Source of the DNA: an uncultured Flavobacteriales bacterium
GTDB lineage: Bacteria > Bacteroidota > Bacteroidia > Flavobacteriales_E > Vicingaceae
Assembly (NCBI GenBank): GCA_905479325.1
Contig: CAJQLW010000055.1
Location: forward strand, 1 to 40,929
Direction of reading: 5' to 3'
Length of the DNA stretch: 40,929 nucleotides
Made by a program: the position numbers and the translations under genes. Below, in pieces: positions 25,365 to 35,022 of this stretch; positions within the stretch are counted from its first letter, which is position 1, and every line of letters begins with the position of its first letter. The notes under the pieces were generated by a model. It saw only the letters and a list, made by a program, of their open reading frames with translations. It was not told the origin of the DNA and did not search any database.

Positions 25365-26453
25365 ATGAGTAAAATAGCGTTAGTTACAGGAATTACAGGA
25401 CAAGATGGAGCTTATTTAGCCGAACTGCTCTTATCTAAAGGGTATGAAGTTCATGGGGTTAAAAGAAGAAGTTCACTTTTTAACACAGATAGAATAGATC
25501 ACTTGTACCAAGATCCACATGAAAATGGAGTAAAGTTTAAATTGCATTTCGGTGACCTTACTGATTCCTCAAATTTAACGCGCATTATTCAAGAAGTGCA
25601 GCCAGATGAGATTTACAATTTGGCCGCTCAATCTCACGTTAAGGTGTCTTTTGAAACCCCAGAGTACACGGCAAACTCAGATGCAATGGGAACGCTTAGA
25701 ATTTTGGAGGCAATTCGAATTTTAGGATTAGAAAAAAAGACAAGATTTTACCAAGCTTCAACATCTGAACTTTATGGTAAGGTTCAAGAAGTTCCTCAAA
25801 GTGAAACTACTCCGTTTTATCCAAGAAGTCCTTATGGAGTTGCAAAACTTTATGGGTTTTGGATTGTAAAAAATTACCGCGAAGCGTATGATATTTTTGC
25901 ATGTAACGGAATTTTATTCAACCATGAAAGTCCGTTAAGAGGAGAAACATTTGTAACCAGAAAAATTACTCGTGCAGCAGCAAGAATTAGTCTTGGAATG
26001 CAAGATACAGTGTACTTAGGGAATCTAGATGCTCAAAGAGACTGGGGACATGCGAAAGACTATGTTGAAGGAATGTGGAGGATGCTACAAGTTGACAAAG
26101 CTGATGATTATGTTTTAGCAACAGGAGTAATGATCACTGTAAGGGAGTTTGTAACGAGGTCATTCAAAGAGTTAGGAATAGATGTTGAGTGGAGTGGTGA
26201 AGGAGTAAATGAAATTGGAACAAATAAAGCCAACGGTAAAGTTCTTGTAAAAGTAGATCCTAAATACTTTAGACCAACTGAAGTTGAATTGCTTATTGGA
26301 GATGCATCAAAAGCAAAGAGGGAATTAGGTTGGACACCAACACACACTATTGATGATTTGGTAAAGGATATGGTTCAGTCAGATTTAGCTCTTTTCAAAA
26401 GAGATAAATATTTAATGGAAGGCGGGCATAAAGTTTACGATTTTCATGAATAA
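25365..26453 (+). CDS. gmd: GDP-mannose 4,6-dehydratase
   Basis: The 362-residue extended SDR converts GDP-D-mannose into GDP-4-dehydro-6-deoxy-D-mannose, the first step of GDP-L-fucose synthesis. It begins [19 protein letters not shown] with the NADP-binding G-x-x-G-x-x-G (residues 9-15), followed by [37 protein letters not shown], the Y-x-x-x-K motif in [10 protein letters not shown], and [20 protein letters not shown]. These phrases are specific to Gmd. Its stop overlaps the start of fcl (ATGAATAA), so both are translated from one mRNA. Confidence 0.97.
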   Translation: MSKIALVTGITGQDGAYLAELLLSKGYEVHGVKRRSSLFNTDRIDHLYQDPHENGVKFKLHFGDLTDSSNLTRIIQEVQPDEIYNLAAQSHVKVSFETPEYTANSDAMGTLRILEAIRILGLEKKTRFYQASTSELYGKVQEVPQSETTPFYPRSPYGVAKLYGFWIVKNYREAYDIFACNGILFNHESPLRGETFVTRKITRAAARISLGMQDTVYLGNLDAQRDWGHAKDYVEGMWRMLQVDKADDYVLATGVMITVREFVTRSFKELGIDVEWSGEGVNEIGTNKANGKVLVKVDPKYFRPTEVELLIGDASKAKRELGWTPTHTIDDLVKDMVQSDLALFKRDKYLMEGGHKVYDFHE

Positions 26454-27393
26454 GTACGACAAAATATACATCGCAGGGCATCGAGGAATGGTAGGATCTT
26501 CTATCGTTAGAAAACTCGAAAAAGAAGGGTACACTAACTTAGTGTATAGAACATCTTCCGAGCTTGACCTTAGAAATCAAGATGCGGTAAATGCTTTTTT
26601 TGAATTAGAAAAACCAAACTACGTTTTTTTAGCTGCAGCAAAAGTGGGCGGCATACAAGCCAATAATATTTATCGTGCCGATTTTTTGTACGACAACCTA
26701 ATGATTGAAGCAAATATTATTCATGCTGCTTATGTCCATCAAGTTGAAAAATTGTTGTTTCTTGGTTCTTCCTGTATTTATCCGAAAATGGCACCTCAGC
26801 CGTTAAAAGAGGAGTACTTGCTTACTGATACTTTAGAGTACACAAATGAGCCATATGCAATTGCAAAAATAGCGGGCATAAAATTGTGCGAAAATTATAG
26901 AAAGCAATACAGATGTAATTTTATTTCGGCAATGCCTACCAACCTATATGGGCCCAACGATAACTACGATTTAAATAATTCTCATGTATTGCCCGCGTTG
27001 TTGCGAAAATTTCATACAGCAAAACTAAGCGGCTCAGATTCTGTAGAAGTATGGGGATCGGGAAGTCCAAAAAGAGAGTTTTTGCATGTTGATGATTTAG
27101 CTGAGGCATGTTACGTGCTAATGCAAGAGTATGACGGTGAAGATTGGTTCAACATTGGAACAGGTGAAGACATTTCGATTAAAGATTTAGCAAACACAAT
27201 AAAAGAGGTTGTTGGCTTTGAAGGGCAACTTAAATTCGATGCCACAAAACCAGATGGGACTCCAAGAAAATTAATGGATGTAAGTAAGTTACATGCGGTT
27301 GGGTGGAAGCATAAAATTGAGCTAAAGCAGGGTATTACATCCGTTTACAACGAAGTAAAAGAAATGAATTTTGACTTGGTTCAAAGCAATTAA
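26446..27393 (+). CDS. fcl: GDP-L-fucose synthase
   Basis: The 315-residue NADPH-dependent epimerase-reductase completes GDP-L-fucose synthesis from the Gmd product. It has GHRGMVGSS (11-19), LAAAKVGGI, the [15 protein letters not shown] segment with the catalytic Cys, [13 protein letters not shown] containing Y-x-x-x-[11 protein letters not shown], and [13 protein letters not shown]. The start overlaps the gmd stop by 8 bases. The product would fucosylate a surface polysaccharide or lipopolysaccharide; the following gene, a Wzi-like outer-membrane protein, overlaps its end. Confidence 0.97.
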   Translation: MNKYDKIYIAGHRGMVGSSIVRKLEKEGYTNLVYRTSSELDLRNQDAVNAFFELEKPNYVFLAAAKVGGIQANNIYRADFLYDNLMIEANIIHAAYVHQVEKLLFLGSSCIYPKMAPQPLKEEYLLTDTLEYTNEPYAIAKIAGIKLCENYRKQYRCNFISAMPTNLYGPNDNYDLNNSHVLPALLRKFHTAKLSGSDSVEVWGSGSPKREFLHVDDLAEACYVLMQEYDGEDWFNIGTGEDISIKDLANTIKEVVGFEGQLKFDATKPDGTPRKLMDVSKLHAVGWKHKIELKQGITSVYNEVKEMNFDLVQSN

Positions 27394-28888
27394 TAGAACT
27401 GCGCAACAAATTATTCTAGGGGCATTTCTTTTTATGCCCTTTTTTGGTTTTACACAGAATTTAAATATTCCGCTCAATCAATCTTTCAATGTTCAGTTGG
27501 AACGATCTATGTTGGCCTCAGAAGAAGTTATTCATAGCAGTTTTAAGCCAATTTTACTTCGAGATTCAAAACACGAAGACCAAGTACCTTCTTTAAATAT
27601 AAGGCATTCTAAAAGGTCTTGGGTTGCTAAAAGATTGTTTCACGATCACTTTATTACGTTAGATTCAGGCAGCTTTAAGTTGACCATTGACCCTATTGTC
27701 AACTTTGAGTTTGGAGCTGATAACGAATTCGACGCGAGAGCTGAGCCGAGCTTGTATAAAAATACACGAGGTTTTGTTGCACGGCTTCAGTTTGGAGAAA
27801 AAGTGGGCATTGAATCCACTTTCAGAGAAAACCAAGCGGTACTTCCATTCTATTTACATGAAAGAATTAGGCTGAGCGGCGTAGCATATGGGCAAGGCAG
27901 AACAAAGACATTTAAAGATATCGGGTTTGACTTTGCAATGGCTTCCACTTACATTAGCGTATCTCCGAATGAAAGAATAAATATACAGGCGGGAACTGGA
28001 AAGCATTTTATTGGAAATGGTCATCGCTCGTTGTTACTTTCAGATTTGTCTTTTAATTCTCCTTTTTTGAGAATTAACACAAATTGGCTCGGAGGTAAGT
28101 TACAGTATCAAAACTTATATACTTTACATCAAGATTTAAATCGGATTGTATCAACTTCAACAATTTCAGAAGGGCTTTTTGAACGAAAGCAAATGGCTAC
28201 TCATTACTTAGAGTACGCCCCAAATAACAAATTCAGTATTGCGCTTTTTGAAAGTACCGTGTTTCCAAGTTTAGACACATCAGGGAACATTTCAGTGGGG
28301 TTTAATTATTGGCTTCCAATACTATTTTTAAATACCATTGCAGAAGCTGAAAGCAGCAAAGGCAACAATAAGCTTGGATTAAATCTAAACTATAATTTGA
28401 TAAATACGATACAGTTTTATGGGCAATTGGCACTGCAATCAGAGGCAATAAACTATCAGGTTGGGGTAAAAGTTTTTCCATATAAATCGCTACTGCTGCA
28501 AGCTGAATTCAATAAAATTTCAGATCAAAATGGCGCTGACTTATTTACACATTATAACGAATCGCTTGCTCATCCGGTTAGTTATGAGGCAAGTGAGGTG
28601 GTTTGGATAGCCCAATTTCAGAAAAATAGATGGCTAACTCGGACCACCGCAAATTTTATTTTAAACGATAATGTAGATGTAGCTTTTTTTGATATTCGGC
28701 AGAGTTTCATTGTAAACCCTTCTTACAATTTTACCCTTCACGTAGGTGCAAATATTCGACAAACTGAAGAATTTGAACCTCTGCCTTTAGGTGACATATA
28801 TCAAGGAGGAAGTTCAATGTTATTAAACTCAAACTTTATTTATATTGGATTAAGTACAAATTTGCAAAACATTTATACTAACTACTAA
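27371..28888 (+). CDS. Wzi-like capsule-assembly outer-membrane protein (copy 1)
   Basis: 505 residues from a TTG start at 27371 that overlaps the end of fcl by 23 bases. Starting there gives a signal peptide (basic start, hydrophobic [14 protein letters not shown], cut after TQ), whereas the first ATG lies inside it. The mature part has alternating amphipathic beta strands ending in short turns, as in Wzi-type beta barrels that hold capsule at the cell surface. A core signature at 211-225 reads [15 protein letters not shown]. The same signature occurs in the protein at 29964, showing the two are paralogues. Family call is from overall pattern and context with sugar-nucleotide genes. Confidence 0.75.
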   Translation: MTWFKAINRTAQQIILGAFLFMPFFGFTQNLNIPLNQSFNVQLERSMLASEEVIHSSFKPILLRDSKHEDQVPSLNIRHSKRSWVAKRLFHDHFITLDSGSFKLTIDPIVNFEFGADNEFDARAEPSLYKNTRGFVARLQFGEKVGIESTFRENQAVLPFYLHERIRLSGVAYGQGRTKTFKDIGFDFAMASTYISVSPNERINIQAGTGKHFIGNGHRSLLLSDLSFNSPFLRINTNWLGGKLQYQNLYTLHQDLNRIVSTSTISEGLFERKQMATHYLEYAPNNKFSIALFESTVFPSLDTSGNISVGFNYWLPILFLNTIAEAESSKGNNKLGLNLNYNLINTIQFYGQLALQSEAINYQVGVKVFPYKSLLLQAEFNKISDQNGADLFTHYNESLAHPVSYEASEVVWIAQFQKNRWLTRTTANFILNDNVDVAFFDIRQSFIVNPSYNFTLHVGANIRQTEEFEPLPLGDIYQGGSSMLLNSNFIYIGLSTNLQNIYTNY

Positions 28889-28912
28889 AACTAAATATCA
28901 TAATTTCACAAT

Positions 28913-29956
28913 ATGGAGATAGCAATGGCGATTATGATTTCTTTTTTTATTGTGCTGCTTTCAACGCCCTCATTTATAAGAGTAGCACAAATTAAAAACT
29001 TGTTTGATGAACCAAACGAGAGTAGAAAACTTCATAAGAAGAGTATTCCATCTATGGGCGGAATTATGATTTTTGCAGGCACTTTATTTTCATTTATGAT
29101 CTGCTATCCTGTAGAAGATATTGGGTATGTAAAATATTTGATTCCAAGTGTTTTGGTGATGTTCTTTATAGGAATTAAAGATGATATTATTGGGACTGCA
29201 GCGGTTAAAAAATTAATTGGACATCTTTTGGTTGCATTTATAATGACATTAATGGCTGATATTAGAATTACTAGTCTATATGGAATATTTGAAATTAGAG
29301 AGATTCCCATATGGGCTAGCATTGCACTGACAATATTTACATATGTCGTTGTTATAAATGCGTTTAACTTGATTGATGGAGTTGATGGATTGGCTGGTGG
29401 AGTAGGTTGTATTGCTTCAGTCTCATTTGGAGTTTGGTTTTTATTAGCAGGCTCTATGGTTGATGCTATCATTGCTTTTTCGTTAGCTGGAGCCTTACTC
29501 GGATTTCTTCGGTTTAATTTCTATCCAGCAAATATATTCATGGGAGATTCAGGCTCATTGACGGTAGGGCTCATTATTTGCGTCCTTGCAATACGCGTGA
29601 TTGAATTTGATTTCACAGCATTGCCCGATAGTATGAAACACATTTCAAAACCCATTTTTGCAATGGCTGTGCTCTCATACCCTTTAATTGATACATTAAG
29701 AGTTTTTTCTATACGTATTGCTAAAGGATTATCGCCGTATACTGCTGACAGTAACCACCTGCACCACAGATTACTTTCGCTTGGCCTTAATCATGCGCAA
29801 ACGGTTGCAGTGATTTATTCATTTAATGCTGTTTTAATCACTTATGCAGTATCTGTTCCGCTCATGAACACGAGCATTACATTTTTAATTTTGGCGGGTA
29901 TGATCTTAGGTTTTCTTGGTGCGCTATTTCTAATTCCTAGAAAAGAGAAAACGTAG
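28913..29956 (+). CDS. WecA/TagO-type undecaprenyl-phosphate sugar-1-phosphate transferase
   Basis: The 347-residue protein has about ten or eleven transmembrane helices and the motifs of the MraY/WecA superfamily: D90-D91 in GIKDDIIG (Mg2+ site), NAFNLIDGVDGLAGG at 149-163, and H284-H285-R286 in NHLHHRLLSLG, the carbohydrate-recognition loop of WecA-type enzymes. FMGDSGS is also conserved. It should transfer a sugar phosphate, probably GlcNAc-1-P, from a UDP-sugar to undecaprenyl phosphate at the inner membrane and so begin a surface polysaccharide. It lies between two Wzi-like outer-membrane protein genes (24 and 7 base gaps), suggesting one operon from gmd to 31496. Confidence 0.9.
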   Translation: MEIAMAIMISFFIVLLSTPSFIRVAQIKNLFDEPNESRKLHKKSIPSMGGIMIFAGTLFSFMICYPVEDIGYVKYLIPSVLVMFFIGIKDDIIGTAAVKKLIGHLLVAFIMTLMADIRITSLYGIFEIREIPIWASIALTIFTYVVVINAFNLIDGVDGLAGGVGCIASVSFGVWFLLAGSMVDAIIAFSLAGALLGFLRFNFYPANIFMGDSGSLTVGLIICVLAIRVIEFDFTALPDSMKHISKPIFAMAVLSYPLIDTLRVFSIRIAKGLSPYTADSNHLHHRLLSLGLNHAQTVAVIYSFNAVLITYAVSVPLMNTSITFLILAGMILGFLGALFLIPRKEKT

Positions 29957-29963
29957 CTAAATT

Positions 29964-31496
29964 ATGCGGTTTCTTGCTGTTTATACTTTGCTGTTAATTG
30001 GTTCTTCTGTTTTTGCGCAGCAAGTGAACGAAAGAAATTTATTCCAGTACAACGAGATCAAGAAAGCATATTGGAAGAATAGTCAACAGCATACATCATT
30101 TAAAGAAAGTTACTCTGATTCAATTGCAGGATATCAAATTATTTTTAAAGATGAGGCAAAGCCTCAATTTAAAATGAGGCCTTTAGTTGATTTTTCAATT
30201 ACAAATCAGTCAAGCCCAGATTTATTTCAAGGGCTGGGACTTGGTTCAGAGTTTAGGTTTCAACATAAAAAATGGAATGCAGGGGTTAGTTATTTAATAA
30301 ATCGCCAACAATTTGTAGATTATCAAAATCAGTTTGTTAAGGAGAACAAAGTAGTTCCTGGAATGGATATTTCCAAAGGTCTATCATCTAATTATATTCG
30401 TAATAATTACCTCTCAGGGTTTGTACACTTTAAGGCAAATCAATTTTTTACACTTGAAGCAGGGTTTGGCAGAAATTTTATAGGCGACGGATATCGCTCC
30501 TTATTGCTTTCGGATGTGTCTGGTTCATCTCCTTATTTGAAAATTCAAACTAAATTTTGGAACATTCAATACACAAACCTCTTCACAAGTCATCGTAATA
30601 TTTTTCAGGTAGAGGGGAGAAACGAATTGTATGAAAAAAAATATACTGCAACTCATTATTTAGATTGGAGAGCAACAAAATGGCTCAGTGTAGGCCTTTT
30701 TGAAACGATTATTTGGGGAGCAGAGGAAGGCAATTATACTCGAGGTTTTGATGTTAACTATGCCAATCCTTTTATTTTTTATAGACCAGTTGAATTTTCT
30801 ATCGGTTCGTCAGACAATGTGCTTGTTGGCGCAAACCTGAAACTCACGATTGCCAAAAATCAAGTATTTTACTCTCAATTGCTTTTTGATGAGTTTTTAT
30901 TAGATGAGTTGAGAGCAGATCTTACTCAATTAAGAAATCCAAATGATTCTATTCGATCTGGTTGGTGGGCCAATAAATACGGTATTCAATTCGGTTGGAC
31001 TTCTTTTGATTTGTTTAAAATAAAAGGACTTCAAACACGGGTAGAATTTAATTTAGTTCGCCCATATACCTATGCGCATAGTAACCCGACACAGGCGTAC
31101 TCTCACAATAATCTCTCGTTAGCGCATCCTTTAGGAGCAAATTTTTATGAGTATTTGGTTCGGTTGAACTATGAAGTTAACAGATGGAACTTTGCAATTA
31201 ATTACCACCAAAACAGACAAGGAAAATCTACTTTTGGCACTAATTATGGCGAAAACCTTCAATTAACTAATGTTTCCAGGGAGCTTGATTATGAAAATGA
31301 ATTAACTCAAGGACAGCAGGTAAATGTTCAATATTTAGAAGGTACGGTAGGTTATTTACTTCACAAAAGAACATCAACAACGGTTGCTATTACGTATATA
31401 AATAGAGAAGAAACAGGCTCACCACAAAGCTTAGCAAGTAATTTGTTTATGATTCGATTACATTCAAATTTGTTTAATAAGTATTTTGATTTTTGA
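29964..31496 (+). CDS. Wzi-like capsule-assembly outer-membrane protein (copy 2)
   Basis: 510 residues with a signal peptide (MRFLAVYTLLLIGSSVFAQ) and a beta-strand-rich body. It shares with the protein at 27371 the signature RNFIGDGYRSLLLSD (170-184), the following SxxSPYLKI pattern, and ATHYLDW (ATHYLEY in copy 1); similarity outside these is low, so the duplication is old. It ends with an aromatic terminal residue (NKYFDF), the usual outer-membrane barrel end recognised by the Bam machinery. Role inferred: surface retention or assembly of polysaccharide made with the WecA-like enzyme encoded 7 bases upstream. Confidence 0.75.
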   Translation: MRFLAVYTLLLIGSSVFAQQVNERNLFQYNEIKKAYWKNSQQHTSFKESYSDSIAGYQIIFKDEAKPQFKMRPLVDFSITNQSSPDLFQGLGLGSEFRFQHKKWNAGVSYLINRQQFVDYQNQFVKENKVVPGMDISKGLSSNYIRNNYLSGFVHFKANQFFTLEAGFGRNFIGDGYRSLLLSDVSGSSPYLKIQTKFWNIQYTNLFTSHRNIFQVEGRNELYEKKYTATHYLDWRATKWLSVGLFETIIWGAEEGNYTRGFDVNYANPFIFYRPVEFSIGSSDNVLVGANLKLTIAKNQVFYSQLLFDEFLLDELRADLTQLRNPNDSIRSGWWANKYGIQFGWTSFDLFKIKGLQTRVEFNLVRPYTYAHSNPTQAYSHNNLSLAHPLGANFYEYLVRLNYEVNRWNFAINYHQNRQGKSTFGTNYGENLQLTNVSRELDYENELTQGQQVNVQYLEGTVGYLLHKRTSTTVAITYINREETGSPQSLASNLFMIRLHSNLFNKYFDF

Positions 31497-31604
31497 TAGA
31501 CTAATTCGTTAAATCAACTATTCGTCGATAAATACATTCATAAATATTTATGGCAAATCTATAGTTTAATTAGCAGCGTTCAGTGTTTTTAAAACTAGGT
31601 TGCG

Positions 31605-31612
31605 TATTTTTG
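31605..31612 (+). promoter_or_regulatory. -7 element for the heme O synthase/cytochrome oxidase operon
   Basis: TATTTTTG matches TAnnTTTG and lies 27 bases before the ATG at 31640. The -33 region is weak. The element falls inside a possible upstream extension of the reading frame and therefore argues for the start at 31640. Confidence 0.5.
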
Positions 31613-31639
31613 CCCCCTTCAAAAGAGCATAAATCTTTT

Positions 31640-32536
31640 ATGGATTTGACAACAGAAAAGCAGCTTTCCTTTCCTACAACAATTTCTAGTAAACTAGCAG
31701 ATTACGCTGCTTTTTTTAAGCTAAGACTTGCTTCTTTGGTTGTGTTTTCAGCCATTTTAGGTTATTTAATTGCTGTAGATACTATTGTATGGGTTGACTT
31801 AATTTGGCTTTGTATCGGTGGTTTTCTAGTTACAGGATCGTCTAATGGTTACAATCAAATCATAGAGCGAGAGTTGGATAAATTAATGGATCGTACAAAA
31901 GTTCGGCCATTAGTAACCGGTAGAATGGCCAAAAATGAGGCTCTTATTGTAGCAGGTATCTCTGGTGCCGTCGGAATTTTAATTCTTTGGTTCTTCTTGA
32001 ATCAACTGTCAGGCATTCTTGCATTAATCTCATTGATTTTATATGTGGCAGTCTACACTCCTTTAAAGCAAAAAACCCCGTGGGCGGTTTTTGTAGGCGC
32101 CTTTCCAGGTGCTATTCCTCCAATGTTGGGTTGGGTGGCAGGTACAGGTCATTTCGGATTAGAGCCAGGCTTGCTTTTTGCACTTCAATTCATGTGGCAA
32201 TTTCCTCATTTTTGGGCTATTGCTTGGAAAGCTAGTGATGATTATGCGAAGGCAGATTTTTACCTTTTACCGTCAAAAGGTGGAAAGGATTTTACCTCTG
32301 CGTTTTTGATTTTACTGTATTCTTTATTTCTGCTTTTGGTTAGTGTACTCCCTGTTGTTTTTGGATTTACAGGAAACGTGGCGCTAATATTTATAATAAT
32401 AGCAGGCGGAATTATGATTTATCCTGCTATACAGTTGTTTAAAAATAAATCTGATAAAGCTGCAACAAAAGTGATGTTTGCTTCCTTTATATATGTGCCA
32501 ATCGTTTTATTGGCATGGTATTTAGATAAAATTTAA
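31640..32536 (+). CDS. ctaB: Protoheme IX farnesyltransferase (heme O synthase)
   Basis: The 298-residue UbiA-family membrane protein attaches a farnesyl group to protoheme to make heme O for heme-copper oxidases. Nine hydrophobic segments are visible. The first polyprenyl-diphosphate motif is N69-GYNQIIERELD80 followed by KLMDRTKVRPL, and the second lies in WKASDDYAKADFYLLPSKGG. The ATG at 31640 (MDLTTEK) is preferred over a start 19 codons upstream because a promoter element lies between. It opens a run of oxidase genes in the order usual for Bacteroidota; the next start is 4 bases after the stop. Confidence 0.95.
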   Translation: MDLTTEKQLSFPTTISSKLADYAAFFKLRLASLVVFSAILGYLIAVDTIVWVDLIWLCIGGFLVTGSSNGYNQIIERELDKLMDRTKVRPLVTGRMAKNEALIVAGISGAVGILILWFFLNQLSGILALISLILYVAVYTPLKQKTPWAVFVGAFPGAIPPMLGWVAGTGHFGLEPGLLFALQFMWQFPHFWAIAWKASDDYAKADFYLLPSKGGKDFTSAFLILLYSLFLLLVSVLPVVFGFTGNVALIFIIIAGGIMIYPAIQLFKNKSDKAATKVMFASFIYVPIVLLAWYLDKI

Positions 32537-32540
32537 ATTT

Positions 32541-33134
32541 ATGGAAGATCAATTTACACTTAGCGAAAAAGACTTTCAAGAAGAAAAGCGCAAGAAAGTC
32601 ATGAAGCCATTACTATGGTTTGGTATGGCTAGTATTGTAATGCTTTTTGCAGGATTTACCAGTGCGGTTATTGTGCGTAAAGGAGATGGACAATGGTTGC
32701 AGTATGAATTACCAAGCATGTTCTTGGTCAGTTCCATTATCGCAGTAATTAGCAGCATATTGATCTTTGGAGCGTTAATGGCTGCCAAAAAAAATAATCA
32801 GCAATTGTTAAAAACGTTTTTGTGGCTAACTCTTGCTGCAGGTTTAGCGTTTGTATACTCACAGTTTGCTGGTTTTGGGCAACTAGTAGATAATGAGATA
32901 TTTTTAACCGGTCCGTCATCTAACCCTTCAGGTTCGTTTGTGTACATCATTGCAGGCTTGCACTTGCTGCATTTAGCTGGTGGAATTATTGCACTTGGAA
33001 TCGTCATTTTTAATGCAATGAAAGGTAGATATAACTCAGAAAATTTATTAGGTTTGCAAGTGTGTTCTGCATACTGGCACTTTATGGGTGCAATGTGGAT
33101 CTATTTGTATGTTTTTTTTAGAATGATAATTTAA
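32541..33134 (+). CDS. Cytochrome c oxidase subunit III (short form)
   Basis: The 197-residue membrane protein has five transmembrane helices and the subunit-III features GLHLLHLAGGIIALG (lipid/His-containing helix) and the C-terminal SAYWHFMGAMWIYLYVFF. It is one of two subunit-III-type proteins in tandem in Bacteroidota oxidase clusters; both are thought to belong to the caa3-type heme-copper oxidase, supporting stability of the catalytic core. The catalytic subunits I and II are not in this window. Spacing to the next gene is 10 bases. Confidence 0.92.
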   Translation: MEDQFTLSEKDFQEEKRKKVMKPLLWFGMASIVMLFAGFTSAVIVRKGDGQWLQYELPSMFLVSSIIAVISSILIFGALMAAKKNNQQLLKTFLWLTLAAGLAFVYSQFAGFGQLVDNEIFLTGPSSNPSGSFVYIIAGLHLLHLAGGIIALGIVIFNAMKGRYNSENLLGLQVCSAYWHFMGAMWIYLYVFFRMII

Positions 33135-33144
33135 TAATAGCGCT

Positions 33145-33954
33145 ATGGCAGGACATTCTCCTACTGTTGATTCAAAGACACTTTGGGGTGGCGGATTCTC
33201 ACCCTTTAATGTTAGTTATGGCAAAATCATGATGTGGTTTTTCCTAGTTTCTGATGCATTTACCTTTTCAGGACTTTTAATTTCTTACGGATTTATGCGT
33301 CATAGTTTCGCTGAATCTTGGCCGGTTGCAGAAAGAGTGTTTACACACTTTCCATTTATGCACGGAGATCACCCATTATTGTATGTTGCCTTAATGACAT
33401 TCATATTAATTATGAGTTCAGTTACTATGGTATTGGCAGTTGAAGCCGGGCATAGAATGGATAAGAAAAATGTAATTAAATGGATGGCTTGGACCATCGT
33501 TGGTGGACTTGTATTTGTAGGTTCTCAAGCTTGGGAATGGTATCACTTTATTCATGGAACTGAATTGGGAGCTTTCCAATTGGTTGATGGAACAATTGTT
33601 CAATGGGTAGATGCAGCAAAAGAGTCGCTTTACCTGCCTGGTAAAGAGCTAGTAATGATTTCAGGAGCAGAAGCAACAGCCATGATGAAAGGTGGTGTAG
33701 AAGTTTATGGTGCGAACCTAACAGTAAACGAATACGGATTGCCTTTATTTGGAGATTTTTTCTTCTTTATAACAGGCTTTCACGGAACTCACGTATTTAG
33801 TGGAGTAGTTTTAAATTTTGTGATCTTCGTAAACGTGTTGAAAGGTACGTATGAGAAACGAGGTCATTATGAAATGGTAGAAAAGGTTGGTTTATATTGG
33901 CATTTTGTAGATTTAGTTTGGGTATTTGTTTTTACCTTCTTCTACCTAGTATAA
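33145..33954 (+). CDS. Cytochrome c oxidase subunit III (long form)
   Basis: The 269-residue protein has subunit-III helices: WFFLVSDAFTFSGLLISYG near the start, SQAWEWYHFI, FFFITGFHGTHVFSGVVLNFV and the C-terminal LYWHFVDLVWVFVFTFFYLV, which are strong family signatures. Between helices 4 and 5 is a soluble insertion of about 60 residues (TELGAF to NEYGLPLFG), typical of the Bacteroidota long form. It works with the short paralogue upstream. 29 bases separate it from the subunit IV gene. Confidence 0.95.
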   Translation: MAGHSPTVDSKTLWGGGFSPFNVSYGKIMMWFFLVSDAFTFSGLLISYGFMRHSFAESWPVAERVFTHFPFMHGDHPLLYVALMTFILIMSSVTMVLAVEAGHRMDKKNVIKWMAWTIVGGLVFVGSQAWEWYHFIHGTELGAFQLVDGTIVQWVDAAKESLYLPGKELVMISGAEATAMMKGGVEVYGANLTVNEYGLPLFGDFFFFITGFHGTHVFSGVVLNFVIFVNVLKGTYEKRGHYEMVEKVGLYWHFVDLVWVFVFTFFYLV

Positions 33955-33983
33955 TTTTTTGATAACGATTTAGATTTCATATT

Positions 33984-34340
33984 ATGGATTTCGATAGAAC
34001 AGCAGAATACGTAAACCATCACTCTGAAGAGGAAGGTAAGGCAATGCGCAAAACCATCTGGGTAATATTTTGGGTGCTTTTAGGTATCACGGGAGTTGAA
34101 GTTACTCTTGGTTTAGTTTGGCAAGACATGGGCTTAGCTTGGTCGTTTGTTAAATGGACATTTATTATTCTTACTCTAATTAAAGCCTATTATATTGTAG
34201 CATATTACATGCACTTAAAGCACGAGTACAAGAACTTTATTTACGCTGTAGCGTTACCATATTTAGTGTTGGCGGTCTATTTAATTGTTATGATGCTTAC
34301 TGAGGCTATTTACATTCATGAGCACCACGGATTGATGTAA
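33984..34340 (+). CDS. Cytochrome c oxidase subunit IV-like protein
   Basis: The 118-residue membrane protein has three transmembrane helices. Its last two helices and the linking phrase YYIVAYYMHLKHEYKNF match the prokaryotic cytochrome c oxidase subunit IV family (COX4_pro type), which stabilises the oxidase during assembly. It has a charged, His-containing N-terminal segment (NHHSEEEGKAMRKT) before the first helix. Position after the two subunit III genes is the standard Bacteroidota order; 10 bases to the SCO gene. Confidence 0.9.
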   Translation: MDFDRTAEYVNHHSEEEGKAMRKTIWVIFWVLLGITGVEVTLGLVWQDMGLAWSFVKWTFIILTLIKAYYIVAYYMHLKHEYKNFIYAVALPYLVLAVYLIVMMLTEAIYIHEHHGLM

Positions 34341-34350
34341 CTACTGGTTT

Positions 34351-35022
34351 ATGGCTAATAAAGGTATAAAGAAAGGGGCAATTTTATTTGCAATCCTTTT
34401 ATTACCAACAATTTTTTTCTTTATTCTTCACTCTGGCTCACATAACTTTAAGTCGCCACAAATTTTTGGCCCTAAAAAGTTAGCTGAAAACGGAGTTGAT
34501 ACAGTCTATCATACGATTCCTTACTTTGAGTTTACTAATCACCTAGGTGAAAAGGTAACCAGTAAAAAATATGAAGGAAAAATTTATGTAGCAGATTTCT
34601 TTTTTGCTACATGTCCAACAATTTGCCCTAAAATGGCGGTTCACATGTTAGAACTGCAAAAACACTTCTACGACCGTCCAGATTTTGGTTTATTATCACA
34701 CACCATAAACCCTGAACACGATACGGTGGAAGTTCTATATGAGTATTCAAAGAAGGTTCATAATATAGATTCAGTATGGGAGTTTGTAACCGGACCAAAA
34801 GAAGACATTGCAAGCATAGCTAGAAATGGCTATTTCGCAAATGCGATGAAAGATTTAGACGCAGAAGGCGGTTTTTTACATTCCACAAATTTCTTTTTAA
34901 TCGATCGTTTAGGAAGAATAAGAGGAATCTTTGATGGAACAAGTACCAGAGATGTTGAAGATTGCATGGACGCAATAGAAATTTTGTACCGAGAAGAATA
35001 CGCTCCTTTAAAACACAAGTAA
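34351..35022 (+). CDS. SCO1/SenC-family copper chaperone
   Basis: The 223-residue protein has one N-terminal membrane anchor (about 10-27) and a thioredoxin-like domain with the copper-binding motif C88-PTI-C92 and the third ligand His177 in GGFLHSTNFFLID. SHTINPEHDTVEVLYEYS is also typical. It delivers copper to, or reduces cysteines of, the CuA site in oxidase subunit II, acting outside the inner membrane. The stop codon overlaps the start of the DUF420 gene (TAATG), implying translational coupling. Confidence 0.95.
   Translation: MANKGIKKGAILFAILLLPTIFFFILHSGSHNFKSPQIFGPKKLAENGVDTVYHTIPYFEFTNHLGEKVTSKKYEGKIYVADFFFATCPTICPKMAVHMLELQKHFYDRPDFGLLSHTINPEHDTVEVLYEYSKKVHNIDSVWEFVTGPKEDIASIARNGYFANAMKDLDAEGGFLHSTNFFLIDRLGRIRGIFDGTSTRDVEDCMDAIEILYREEYAPLKHK

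Noticed and set aside
31540-31553. Palindrome cataaatatttatg before the ctaB promoter
   Set aside because: Very AT-rich, weak, with no T run; not enough for a terminator or an operator call.
34962-35021. Upstream extension of the DUF420 gene into the SCO gene
   Set aside because: The ATG at 35022 gives the usual family start and the common TAATG coupling; the extension is the SCO coding region read in another frame.
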